The notes: generated by a model not told the origin, from the sequence alone. A stretch of 15,478 nt of DNA from Acidobacteriaceae bacterium (GCA_030044455.1 JASHVU010000259.1:1-15478); one strand, 5' to 3'; shown: positions 1-7,060, counted from the stretch's first letter. Translations and numbers: made by a program.

Positions 1-307
1 CCTTGACACCGTTGCTGAAATAGCTAATTTCGAATGCAGAAACGCTTTCCTTCAGAAAAAAGACTACGTCCTTCTCCGGGGCGAGGGGATAGGTTAAGTC
101 CTTCTGGAAGAAGCATGCCCAGGTTGCAGTCCTTGCGGTATCGTCTCCGCCGTTCCACAATTGTTTGAATGTCTGGCATCCCAGGCCCTCGGGACAATCG
201 GGGGCCTTGGAGACGTGCAATTTGCTCACCGGGGACAGAGGGGCAGTTTGCGCGGTCGAGATACCCACAGCAAGCAACAAGACTCCAAACATCAACCTTG
301 CTTTCAT
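1..307 (-). CDS. Secreted protein of unknown function, N-terminal part (runs off the left edge)
   Basis: An open frame reads leftward from an ATG at 307 to the window edge, giving 102 residues with no stop. It begins with a typical Sec signal peptide: MKAR, then a hydrophobic stretch, ending near ISTAQT (residues 1-20). The mature part has three cysteines (about residues 35, 40 and 62 in the contexts APDC, GLGC, TWAC) and a segment LAPEKDVVFFLKESVSAFE that looks like part of a globular extracytoplasmic domain. A weak purine-rich stretch (AGGAA) lies about 7 bases before the ATG, and a good sigma-70-like promoter sits about 50 bases upstream. I do not recognise the family. The C-terminus is outside the window, so no function can be given. 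The signal peptide and continuous frame make it very probably a real gene. Confidence 0.75.
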   Translation of the reverse strand, partial: MKARLMFGVLLLAVGISTAQTAPLSPVSKLHVSKAPDCPEGLGCQTFKQLWNGGDDTARTATWACFFQKDLTYPLAPEKDVVFFLKESVSAFEISYFSNGVK

Positions 308-358
308 AGCTAGGTTCCTACGGCATGCTGGCATTGCAACGGAGTTAACCGCATCGGA

Positions 359-387
359 AGTATAGGATGCGCAATCTTTGGATGCAA
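359..387 (-). promoter_or_regulatory. Candidate sigma-70 promoter of the leftmost gene
   Basis: On the minus strand, TTGCAT (382-387) is separated by exactly 17 bases from TATACT (359-364, five of six matches to TATAAT). This would give a leader of roughly 45 bases before the ATG at 307. It lies in the 101-bp gap after the phosphatase stop codon, so the downstream gene would be independently transcribed. The -35 match is only moderate. Confidence 0.4.
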
Positions 388-408
388 TCCGTGGCGTTTC
401 GCTTGCCC

Positions 409-2400
409 TTACGCCGCGCTGGCCACTGCCGCTTCGCGCGTAATGGCAACCACCGTCATGTCGTCCTGCTGCCCGAATTCCTTGGCAGCCTTCACAATCG
501 CCGCCACCGGCTGCATAGCCATTTCGCTGCTGCGTTCAAAGCCGAACAACTCACCCTTTGCATTCGTCGCTTCCACAATTCCGTCGGAGTAGAACGTAAG
601 CCGACTGCCCGGAGGCAGGGTAAGGTCGACCGTCTCATACTTCGTTCCGGTCTTCACCCCAAGAGGCAGCGCGCCGGGCAACGGCACCTCCAGCCCGTCG
701 AAATATGGTGGCAGATGCCCGGCGTTGGCAATCCTTACATCGCCCTCGGCGCCGATGCGCGCCACCAGCGCCGTTGAAAACCCTCCGCCCGAGCGCCCCA
801 CCAGCCGCTCGTTCAGGTTCGACAACAGTTCGGCAGGGTCGGCTGTGTACTCGGCCGCGCCGCGCGTGGCTCCCACCAGCACTGAAACCAGCATGGCCGC
901 GGGCAGTCCCTTGCCCGCTACATCGCCAATCACCACCAGCATGCCGCCGTTTTTCGTTGGCAATATCTGGTAAAAATCTCCGCCCACCTGTTGCGCCGGC
1001 TCATACACGCTGTCAACTGTAAACCCGGAAACGGTTGCTCTGTTCTCAGGCAAAATCACGCGTTGCACTTCGCTCGCGGCGGCAATCTCGCTCTCGAGCC
1101 GCGCCTGCTGGCGCGTAGTCTTCATCGATCTCCAGATCATGATCACGGCAAGCGAGACCGTCGACAGGATGCTCGCCACCTGGTTGAGTGAGAAAGCGAA
1201 CGGCCCGACTGGATATCGCTCGATCAAATTGAACCCACGCAGTGCGGTCTGTTTCCACGCCGGGATCTCGAACAACACATCAAGCAAAAGCTCCGCATAA
1301 ATATAAAGGCTGAGTAGCAGCACCGGGATCAGCAGAATACCCGCTTCGCGGTTGCCCTTTCGCCAGTGCGACGCGAGCACGATAGGCAGAACCGCCGCCA
1401 GAAGCGCCACGAACGGAAGGCTCATGTAGAGTTGAACCCGCAGTGGCACAACATAAAAGAGCGGCTGGACGGCCGACAACATACTCGAGACGCCGGCGAC
1501 TATCAGCACAATCTTCCAAATCCAGCCGCTCTTCTGACGCACGAACGAGAAATAGGCCGACACGAGGACGTACGGCATGAAGAGCCTGAATACGCTGTTG
1601 AAGATCTCCCATCCAATGGGTATGTTGGGCCAGAGCGTAATAAAAGGCTCAGGAAACTCGCACAAAGTCAGCAACCCCCAGGCGGCGACCCACCTGTATT
1701 CCACCACACGGCGTTCGCCGGCCCAGAGCACCAGCGCCACAAGCCCGAGCGCGATCAGAAGGGCCTTTTGCAACCACTCGAGCGAGTGTTCGCCGATCAC
1801 CTCAAGCCAGTTGATGCCGTTGAGCGTCGATTCCTGGCCTATTTGCAGATTGCTGACATAGAATCCAGGGTCCTGGTCGTTAACCCACTCCACCATTGCA
1901 ATGCGGACCCGCATGGCGATAACGATCTCGCCCGATGCCAGCAGTCGATCGGGAATTGGTTTCAGGATTCTCGCGCCAACCGTGTACTGCTTGAATGGGT
2001 TCACCTGGCCGTTCGAAATCAGCCTCTCGCCGTTTACATAAATCTCAAATGCCCGCGAAACGCTCCGCTCGTCCAGCGCCAGACCGGTCTGTTTGGGGTC
2101 GACCTTTACATGCAGGCGGTACCACACAACCTGCGGCTTCTCGTTTGGAAACACGCTGGTCAGCGAACTGTGAGGGTCGAAGAGAGTCCAGTGAGAATCG
2201 TCGAATCCTGGCTGCGCCCAAGCCGGTTCGTCTCCCGCCCGAATGAGCCACGGCACGCCAGGATAGGCAGGCTCGCGCAAACCGGTAGCGTCGAAAGTCT
2301 GCGCGTGGACTGGGAGCGGCGCAAAGCCCGATACTACAAACGCAATAACAGTTATCGCAAGAAGACGCAAACTGGTGCGGACAAAAGGACGGTGAACCAT
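409..2400 (-). CDS. Membrane receptor-type SpoIIE/RsbU-family PP2C serine phosphatase with exported sensor domain
   Basis: The 663-residue protein has four parts. Residues 1-33 are a signal peptide (basic start, hydrophobic core, ending PLPVHA). Residues about 40-195 form an exported beta-sandwich like the GH2 sugar-binding fold (FDDSHW, VVWYRLHV, AFEIYVNGERL). About 205-425 hold seven hydrophobic helices, the 7TM-DISM layout. After a short coiled linker (ARLESEIAAASEVQR), residues 450-655 are a SpoIIE-type PP2C domain. Its probable metal-binding acids are visible: GGDFYQ (D475), GDVAGKG (D493), SDGIVEA (D606) and DDMTVV (D647). Family members dephosphorylate STAS anti-anti-sigma proteins in partner-switching pathways, so this is probably a ligand-gated phosphatase acting on such a partner. 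No STAS protein or anti-sigma kinase is adjacent. I chose the ATG at 2400; a GTG at 2436 is possible but would put extra residues before the signal peptide. The start lies inside an inverted repeat. Confidence 0.9.
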   Translation of the reverse strand: MVHRPFVRTSLRLLAITVIAFVVSGFAPLPVHAQTFDATGLREPAYPGVPWLIRAGDEPAWAQPGFDDSHWTLFDPHSSLTSVFPNEKPQVVWYRLHVKVDPKQTGLALDERSVSRAFEIYVNGERLISNGQVNPFKQYTVGARILKPIPDRLLASGEIVIAMRVRIAMVEWVNDQDPGFYVSNLQIGQESTLNGINWLEVIGEHSLEWLQKALLIALGLVALVLWAGERRVVEYRWVAAWGLLTLCEFPEPFITLWPNIPIGWEIFNSVFRLFMPYVLVSAYFSFVRQKSGWIWKIVLIVAGVSSMLSAVQPLFYVVPLRVQLYMSLPFVALLAAVLPIVLASHWRKGNREAGILLIPVLLLSLYIYAELLLDVLFEIPAWKQTALRGFNLIERYPVGPFAFSLNQVASILSTVSLAVIMIWRSMKTTRQQARLESEIAAASEVQRVILPENRATVSGFTVDSVYEPAQQVGGDFYQILPTKNGGMLVVIGDVAGKGLPAAMLVSVLVGATRGAAEYTADPAELLSNLNERLVGRSGGGFSTALVARIGAEGDVRIANAGHLPPYFDGLEVPLPGALPLGVKTGTKYETVDLTLPPGSRLTFYSDGIVEATNAKGELFGFERSSEMAMQPVAAIVKAAKEFGQQDDMTVVAITREAAVASAA

Positions 2401-2440
2401 AGGGTGGACCAGCCCTCGGCAAGAGCTACGGTCCACCCTA
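2400..2440. repeat. Inverted repeat (11-bp perfect arms) over the phosphatase start codon
   Basis: TAGGGTGGACC (2400-2410) and GGTCCACCCTA (2430-2440) are perfect inverted copies around a 19-base loop. The phosphatase ATG (2398-2400) begins on the last base of the arm, and the only purine-rich stretch upstream (GAGGG, minus strand) lies in the loop. It fills most of the 75-bp gap between the small secreted protein gene and the phosphatase gene. It may be an RNA hairpin controlling translation, an operator, or a dispersed repeat. Confidence 0.7.
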
Positions 2441-2475
2441 CCACTGAGACCAATGCGAATCCTAGGAGAAAACCA

Positions 2476-2883
2476 CTACTGTTGCGGAGCTGGAGCAGGC
2501 GCCGCATCACCGCGATTGGCCGTGAACTCCTGCGGCGGACGATCCCCATTCGGACCACTCGGAAAGCTGCGCGTGAACTTGATTGTGTCGCCCGCAATCG
2601 TTCCCTTGTAGCTGATGGTGAATGAATTTCCGTTGAAGTTCATCACCTGGTCGAAGCTGATGTTGTCGCCGTCAATCTTGCCGTTGGAAATGTCGGTATC
2701 GCCGCGCGGCGTGGTAATGGTGCCGGTCAACGTCGTTCCATCCACCTTGAAGTTGAAGGTGATGGTTTGCGGGCCGTTGCGCCCCTGAGTCTGGCCCGTC
2801 CACTTCCCGTTAAAATCCGCTGCCAGAGCAGCCACTGAGCCCAGCGCCAGAAATGTGACGGCGAGCAAGAATTTGCGCATCAT
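2476..2883 (-). CDS. Small secreted beta-rich protein of unknown function
   Basis: The 135-residue product starts at tandem ATGs (2883, 2880). A strong Shine-Dalgarno GAGGAGG is 8 bases before the first, which decides the start. A signal peptide covers residues 1-21 (MMRKFLL to VAALA, then ADFNGKW). The mature part is a run of short beta-strand motifs: FNGKWTGQTQ, ITFNFKVDGTTLTGTI, then ISNGKIDGDNISF and YKGTIAGDTIKFTR. This is the G-x-x-L-x-G-T / I-x-G-D-x-I-x-F rhythm of small extracytoplasmic proteins common in Acidobacteria and Planctomycetes. The tail is Pro/Ala-rich (APAPAPQQ). No catalytic motif is visible, so I assign no function. The phosphatase gene follows 75 bp downstream on the same strand and may be co-transcribed. 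Confidence 0.85.
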   Translation of the reverse strand: MMRKFLLAVTFLALGSVAALAADFNGKWTGQTQGRNGPQTITFNFKVDGTTLTGTITTPRGDTDISNGKIDGDNISFDQVMNFNGNSFTISYKGTIAGDTIKFTRSFPSGPNGDRPPQEFTANRGDAAPAPAPQQ

Positions 2884-2914
2884 TGGAATTGCCTCCTCGC
2901 GCGCCTCCCCTTCA

Positions 2915-3043
2915 CTCAAGCCTGCTGTGGCGAATCAGTTTGAAGGGTACGGGCTTTAGCCCGTACCCTAAACGACCAAAAATCCATTGGGGCGTTAGCC
3001 CCTGAGGGACGTTTCTTGCAAACTGGCCGCTGCTCAAGCCTGC
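2915..3043. repeat. REP/MITE-like intergenic element with two hairpins (copy 1)
   Basis: Hairpin 1 is a 12-bp perfect stem with a two-base loop (2944-2969, arm AGGGTACGGGCT). Hairpin 2 is GGGGC-GTTA-GCCCC (2989-3002). Both are enclosed by CAGTTTG (2935-2941) and its inverted copy CAAACTG (3020-3026). An 11-bp perfect direct repeat CTCAAGCCTGC lies outside at 2915-2925 and 3033-3043. The same core, a strong hairpin followed about 38 bases later by a GGG-CTTTAG-CCC type hairpin, recurs in the flgK-flgL gap. The outermost boundaries are uncertain. Hairpin 1 may also act as a factor-independent stop, but no T-run follows on either strand. Confidence 0.65.
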
Positions 3044-3179
3044 GGAGGTCGCGGACTACCACCCGATCCCGCCAGCGACAGATTGCGATGGCAGTGATCT
3101 CTCACAGTGGGACGGGGATTCCGGCTAATTAGTTTAGTTGGTTTGGATTTTCCGGATGAAAATCTGGCTTTCGGGCTCG

Positions 3180-3947
3180 TCACTTGGCCAGCCGCGGGCG
3201 GTGAATGCGCTCCACCTCGCGGCTGTACCGGCCAAGTAGCGCATTCCAGCGAACGATGGCGATGTCCTCAAGCATGCGCACACCGTCTTTCAGGTAGCTC
3301 ATGCGGGTACGCTCGTCGTGGGCCCAGCTCACCGGCACTTCATCAATACGGTAGCCCCTCTTGATACCGATAAACAGGATTTCAGGATCGAATCCCCACC
3401 GCTCGATGGTCTGCAGCTGAAAAACCGTCTGCGCAGCCTTGCGCGTAAAGGCCTTGAAACCGCACTGCGTATCGGCGAAGTTGAGACCCATGATCATGCG
3501 TGTGACCGCGTTGAAGCAGCGGCCGAAAAACTGCCGGTAAAGCGGCTGGCGTATGGTTTGCCGCTTGCGCTCAAGCCAGCGCGAACCAATGGCGATGTCG
3601 GCGCCGTCGGCAATGGCCGCAAACAGCCCTTCGGCCTCCTCCATGGGCGCAGAAAGATCGGCGTCAGTAAACATCACCACCTCGCCCAGAGCCTGCAGAA
3701 CGCCGTTGCGAACACTGTAGCCCTTGCCCCGGTTTCCGGGATTCTGGATCAGCCGCACCTCCGGTGCCTCTCGGGCAATCGCCCTCACCAGCTCTGCGGT
3801 CGCATCCCGCGAGCCGTCATCCACCACAATGACTTCGGCATTCCAGTTGTGCGCATGAATGCATTCCAGAACCGAGCGGAGCGTGGCCGGGATGCGTCCG
3901 CTCTCGTTGTAGGCAGGAATCACGATGCTAAAAGCCGGATAAGGCAT
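3180..3947 (-). CDS. Family 2 glycosyltransferase, dolichyl/polyprenyl-phosphate glucosyltransferase (ALG5) type
   Basis: The 255-residue protein is a complete GT-A glycosyltransferase with no membrane segments. Motifs in order are FSIVIPAYNE (7-15), VVDDGSRD (41-48), NRGKGYSVRNG (72-82), the DxD-containing FTDADLS (93-99), the acceptor-region QCGFKAF (161-167), and ERWGFDPEILF (182-192). NRGKGYSVRNG together with DTQCGFKAF and WGFD is the signature of the DPG-synthase/ALG5 subgroup, which transfers glucose or a related sugar from a nucleotide sugar to a polyprenyl phosphate at the inner membrane. The donor and the final glycan are not deducible, since no other glycan genes are adjacent. It has a weak GAGAG Shine-Dalgarno. 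HU is divergently transcribed 328 bp upstream. Confidence 0.9.
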   Translation of the reverse strand: MPYPAFSIVIPAYNESGRIPATLRSVLECIHAHNWNAEVIVVDDGSRDATAELVRAIAREAPEVRLIQNPGNRGKGYSVRNGVLQALGEVVMFTDADLSAPMEEAEGLFAAIADGADIAIGSRWLERKRQTIRQPLYRQFFGRCFNAVTRMIMGLNFADTQCGFKAFTRKAAQTVFQLQTIERWGFDPEILFIGIKRGYRIDEVPVSWAHDERTRMSYLKDGVRMLEDIAIVRWNALLGRYSREVERIHRPRLAK

Positions 3948-4132
3948 TGGTCAGAACTCTCGCGCTTGCCGGAATTGAGCCGGGCCCTTGTGGATTTGAT
4001 GGAATGGCCGCTCAACAGTTTCACGTTCGTTCCCCGGGGCTGGCTTCCGCCGTCAAAGCCGCTCGTCCACCCTCGGATTCAGAATATGCGGCCGGCTACC
4101 GCCTGCAGGCTTCCGCCATCATACAGCATCAA

Positions 4133-4159
4133 CAGCCGCCCGCCCCCTTCCGGCGGCTG
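4133..4159. other. Hairpin in the divergent glycosyltransferase/HU intergenic region
   Basis: CAGCCGCC (4133-4140) pairs with GGCGGCTG (4152-4159) around an 11-base C-rich loop. It lies in the 328-bp gap (3948-4275) between the two divergent genes. Apart from this hairpin and the possible HU promoter I see nothing in that gap. No T-run follows, so it does not look like a terminator. Confidence 0.4.
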
Positions 4160-4214
4160 CCTTGTTCAGGGTGTCCAAATGGCTGATGCAAAAGAGCTAA
4201 ATTCCACAAGGGGC

Positions 4215-4243
4215 TTGCATTTTCGTGCGCCGACGGGCAGAAT
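4215..4243 (+). promoter_or_regulatory. Weak candidate sigma-70 promoter of the HU gene
   Basis: TTGCAT (4215-4220), then 17 bases, then CAGAAT (4238-4243, four of six matches to TATAAT), about 32 bases before the HU ATG. The -35 is the same TTGCAT as in the candidate promoter at 359-387. Both boxes are weak matches, so this is tentative. Confidence 0.3.
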
Positions 4244-4275
4244 CCGTTTATGCTTGGTGGGGAGGCGAACCGAAC

Positions 4276-4572
4276 ATGACAAAAGCAGACCTGGTGGAAA
4301 AGGTAACCGCGTTGGGCGACCTGACCCGCCGCGACGGTGAAGTGATTGTTGAAACCATCTTCGGCTCTGTCATTGGAGCCCTTCAAACCGGCGATAAAAT
4401 CGAGATCCGCGGGTTCGGCTCATTCCGCATTCGCCAGCGCAATCCCCGCATTGGGCGCAACCCCAAAACTGGCGATCGCGTTGAAGTTCCCGCCAAGAAA
4501 GTACCATACTTTAAACCGTCAAAGGAACTCCGCGACCTTGTGAACCCGGGCGAGGCATCGAGCGGCGCGTAA
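4276..4572 (+). CDS. HU/IHF-family nucleoid DNA-binding protein
   Basis: The 98-residue product has the full HU/IHF fold. The N-terminal helices MTKADLVEKV and EVIVETIFGSVIGAL are followed by the saddle strand DKIEIRGFGSFRIRQR (residues 40-55). The DNA-minor-groove arm carries the intercalating proline in RNPRIGRNPKTG (56-67), then VPYFKPSKELRDLVN. These proteins bend and compact DNA as dimers in the nucleoid. The short tail PGEASSGA is not part of the fold. An in-frame GTG at 4225 is rejected because the ATG at 4276 begins exactly at the conserved N-terminus and has a GGGGAGG Shine-Dalgarno (about 4258-4264). IHF and HU subgroups cannot be separated reliably here. It is the only plus-strand gene in the left half and converges with the PgeF gene. 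Confidence 0.93.
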   Translation: MTKADLVEKVTALGDLTRRDGEVIVETIFGSVIGALQTGDKIEIRGFGSFRIRQRNPRIGRNPKTGDRVEVPAKKVPYFKPSKELRDLVNPGEASSGA

Positions 4573-4697
4573 ACGCGTCGCTTCCTATATAACACGCAAT
4601 TCTTCGCTGCCTCACCTCGGCGCGTTTCTGTTCTTGCGCCTGGCGTCAGAGACCACGAATCTCAACATGGCCGCACTTGGTTTGTTTCTTGCCAGAA

Positions 4698-5696
4698 TCA
4701 AATTCTGCTACTGATTCCAATGATTGCCATCATGCGGCCCGTGCGGCCATGCGAGCCGCGGTGCGAATAGAAGAGCTCCGGATGGCACTGAGTACAGCCG
4801 CCAACAACTGAGATCGACTCTGCGCTCAACCCCGCGTCCATCAGCTGCCTGCGGTTAGCTTCGATCAAATCCACGTGCAGGCTGGGACCGATGGGCGAGT
4901 GCCCCGGCGCGCGCTGCGTAAGAAACAGCATCGGATACTTCCGCCGCACCACGTCAGCATCATCCACCTCGCGAAAGAGCTCTCGCCCATAACTGAATTG
5001 CGACTCGAACTCCGAAAGCACCTCTTCGCCCACGGCGTAACAACACACGCTGTTTCCCGGTCCGATGGCCGCAACCATGTCTTCAGGCTTCGATCCAAAC
5101 TCAAGCCGCATCCGCCCCACCCCGATTTCGGCGATCCGCTTCACCGTTCCCCTCCAGCCCGCGTGAAACACTCCCACAGCGCGCCGCGTGCGGTCAACCA
5201 CGATCACCGGAATGCAATCGGCCGTCTGCACCGCAAGCAGAATCCCGGGCTCATCGGTGATTTGCCCGTCAGCGCGGCGCGGCCGCTCGCGCCCGGCGTC
5301 AGCAAATGTGGCGCGGACCACCAGATTTGAATGGAACTGCTTGAGCGCGATCAGCGGCGTTGCGGGATCGCCTGTTACTGCTTCGGCCAGCAGACGCCGG
5401 TTGGCGGAGACGGCCTGGCGCAAGTCTTCAGCCGTAAATCCAAGGTTCAGTTCTCCCCGCGCATCTTCAGCGCAGTAGGCGCGGCTCAAGCCCCCACTCC
5501 GGGTACTGAACCCACTCCAAAGCCATGGGAAGTCCCAACCTGGAATCGGCAACCATGCGGCGCCGTTGGCAGCGATCACAGGTTGGGGCGCGGGACCCGC
5601 AAGCCACTCCTGCACGGCATGGTCAAATCTGCCCCCCCGCACCCCGGACACAGCCTCTCCACGTCGGTTCCTCACCAACCCACCGATCGCAAACAT
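4698..5696 (-). CDS. pgeF: PgeF/YfiH (LACC1-type) multicopper-oxidase-like protein, purine nucleoside phosphorylase/peptidoglycan editing factor family
   Basis: Signature motifs, numbered from the ATG at 5696 (332 residues), are ALKQFHSN (H122), the acidic ADGQITDEPGILLAVQTADC (C161) and VGVFHAGWRGT (H178). These carry the H, C and H metal ligands of the family. IGPGNSVCCYAVGEEV, HVDLIEANRRQL, CTQCHPELFYSHR and GRMMAIIG follow. Homologues process purine nucleosides (adenosine deaminase and phosphorylase activities are reported) and affect the fidelity of muropeptide synthesis. The start is uncertain: the conserved core begins near PWLWSGFSTRSGG (residues 57-69), so the roughly 55 residues before it are longer than usual for the family. 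The frame stays open to an ATG at 5837, which would add 47 basic, low-complexity residues. The protein is cytoplasmic, with no signal peptide. It stands alone in a convergent arrangement with HU. Confidence 0.88.
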   Translation of the reverse strand: MFAIGGLVRNRRGEAVSGVRGGRFDHAVQEWLAGPAPQPVIAANGAAWLPIPGWDFPWLWSGFSTRSGGLSRAYCAEDARGELNLGFTAEDLRQAVSANRRLLAEAVTGDPATPLIALKQFHSNLVVRATFADAGRERPRRADGQITDEPGILLAVQTADCIPVIVVDRTRRAVGVFHAGWRGTVKRIAEIGVGRMRLEFGSKPEDMVAAIGPGNSVCCYAVGEEVLSEFESQFSYGRELFREVDDADVVRRKYPMLFLTQRAPGHSPIGPSLHVDLIEANRRQLMDAGLSAESISVVGGCTQCHPELFYSHRGSHGRTGRMMAIIGISSRI

Positions 5697-5837
5697 CGCG
5701 TCGATGCCCTCAACTGTCTGTTTGCTCGCACGAACCCGCGCTAAACTGCTGGCCCGCGAGAAATCGGCGGCTCGCAAGGAACCAACCGACTTATGGCGTT
5801 GGGGGCCCGAAGTTTTTTTGCGGTGGTGGGCAGTCAT

Positions 5838-6265
5838 CCTGACTTGATTTTAGTGGGATTGGATACGAATGCGGTTCAGGCTGAATTTCGCTCAAGCGAG
5901 CAAATGGGCCTACCTTCCGGTAGGCCCGCTCGAGAGGCAGTTAAGGGAGGGAATCCAGGGGGGATTTTGGGAAGAGGTCCACAAGTGGACCCTCAAAAAG
6001 GAATTGAAACCTTTCTTTGGTAGGACATCATGGGGAAGCCTCTGCTAATTACTAATTAGGATGCAAACTTGTACAAAAGGTTGCAACTTAAATTAGGAAG
6101 GATCAAAAAACTTTTTGAACGCCTTAAGCGATTTAGCGTCCCCTTTTGGCTCTCACGCTTGTGGAAAACCTACGATCTTCCTGTCAAACCCGATCCAAAA
6201 CCGGTCTCGGCAGGAAAAAATGGGAGATATCGGACCGGCACTACCCGATTCAGGCCCGCTATTCC
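5838..6265. other. AT-richer intergenic stretch with a series of palindromes; no convincing gene
   Basis: This 428-bp gap between the DUF1080 gene and the PgeF gene is clearly more AT-rich than its surroundings, mainly at 6000-6130. It holds five separate dyads. GGGCCTACC-TTCC-GGTAGGCCC (5906-5927) is extended by CGAGC/GCTCG (5897-5901, 5928-5932). The others are GGTCCAC-AA-GTGGACC (5976-5991), CTAATTA-C-TAATTAG (6045-6059), TTGTACAA (6069-6076) and TCAAAAA-AC-TTTTTGA (6103-6118). The first is GC-rich but has no T-run. The AT-rich dyads resemble operators. I see no RNA gene fold I can name. A short plus-strand frame from 6069 has no good ribosome site and no recognisable similarity. Confidence 0.5.
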
Positions 6266-7060
6266 CTATGGCAGATCTCTTACCCAAATGTTTCTGAAGC
6301 TGATGGGCTCGCTCTTGTCGCCGTGGGCCTGCAGTTTGATGGGCGCGCGATCGTATTTCTTGTAGAAGGGCCGGCCGATGTATAGCGTCTGCCCCTTGAG
6401 CTGGAAGTGGTTCTGCACTAGCACTCCATTGAAAAACGCGGTCACATAAGCCGGCGTCTTCAACGAACCGTCGTCATTGAAGGTCGGCGCCGTCCACACT
6501 ACGTCGTAGCTCTGCCATTCACCCGGCTTGCGCGCCGTGTTCACCAGCGGGGCACTCTGTTTGTAGATGCTTGCCGCCTGCCCGTTCACGTACGTTGTGT
6601 TGTTGTAGGAGTCCAGTATCTGCAGTTCGTAACCGTCGTCGCCGGGACCGGTGGAGGCGAGAAACAGCCCGCTGTTGCCGCGCGCCTGCCCGCTGCCCGT
6701 GATGTTCTCCGGGATCCGAAATTCGAGGTGCAGCTGGTAGTTTTTGAATCTGCGCTTTGTTTCGATGTTGCCAACCCCGGGCGCCTTTTTCACGGTCAGA
6801 ATGCCGTCATGCACTACCCACTGCGCCGGTGTGTGGTCCTGCGCTGAAACCCACTCGTCCTCGTTCTTGCCGTCGAACAGAACAATTGCGTCCGATGGCG
6901 GCTCAGAGTCCTTCGCGCCCGGAGTGACGATCGCGGGCACCGGTTGCCATACTTCGGTATCTTCGGGCCGGGGCTTGGGCTGTTCCTGCGCAACGAGTGG
7001 GAGGGCAAACGCAATGAGAGAAACAAGGGCAATTGCAGGCGCGTTTCGACGCGTGTTCAT
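6266..7060 (-). CDS. Secreted 3-keto-disaccharide hydrolase (DUF1080 family)
   Basis: The 264-residue product has a signal peptide (MNTRRNAPA, hydrophobic core, cleavage near PLVAQ, about residues 1-24). It then has one concanavalin-like beta-jelly-roll of the DUF1080 / 3-keto-disaccharide hydrolase type. Hallmarks are AIVLFDGKNEDEWVS, WVVHDGILTVKKAPG, NYQLHLEFRIP, RGNSGLFL, DGYELQILDSYNN, GEWQSYDVVWTAP, VTAFFNGVLVQ and PIKLQAHGD-SEPISFRNIWVR. Such enzymes act in the periplasm on glucosides oxidised at C3 and are very numerous in Acidobacteria, Planctomycetes and Verrucomicrobia. The true substrate is unknown, and no oxidoreductase partner is adjacent. The ATG at 7060 is chosen because it has an AAAGGA Shine-Dalgarno and starts directly at the signal peptide; an upstream TTG at 7084 is less likely. 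The IS3 element ends 100 bp upstream and could have separated the gene from its original control region. Confidence 0.92.
   Translation of the reverse strand: MNTRRNAPAIALVSLIAFALPLVAQEQPKPRPEDTEVWQPVPAIVTPGAKDSEPPSDAIVLFDGKNEDEWVSAQDHTPAQWVVHDGILTVKKAPGVGNIETKRRFKNYQLHLEFRIPENITGSGQARGNSGLFLASTGPGDDGYELQILDSYNNTTYVNGQAASIYKQSAPLVNTARKPGEWQSYDVVWTAPTFNDDGSLKTPAYVTAFFNGVLVQNHFQLKGQTLYIGRPFYKKYDRAPIKLQAHGDKSEPISFRNIWVRDLP

Noticed and set aside
1366..2625. A 419-codon open frame on the plus strand
   Set aside because: It is antisense to the SpoIIE phosphatase and the small secreted protein, has no recognisable domain and is rich in Arg, His and Pro, as expected for a shadow of GC-rich genes.
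3146..3164. Hairpin GATTTTC-CGGAT-GAAAATC after the glycosyltransferase gene as a terminator
   Set aside because: The stem is AT-rich and short, and no T-run follows on the minus strand.
3318..4340. A 340-codon plus-strand frame across the glycosyltransferase and intergenic region
   Set aside because: It mirrors the glycosyltransferase gene and then runs into the HU gene in another frame, with no plausible ribosome site or domain.
4693..4707. Palindrome CAGAAT-CAA-ATTCTG at the end of the PgeF gene as a bidirectional terminator
   Set aside because: The stem is six AT-rich pairs with no T-run on either side, and it overlaps the stop codon.
5976..6010. A dyad followed by ATTGAAAC, like the end of some CRISPR repeats
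   Set aside because: It occurs once. There is no second copy, no regular spacer pattern and no cas gene in the window.
6069..6365. A plus-strand frame in the AT-richer gap encoding a basic peptide
   Set aside because: It would need a TTG start with no Shine-Dalgarno, its last third is antisense to the DUF1080 gene, and nothing in it is recognisable.
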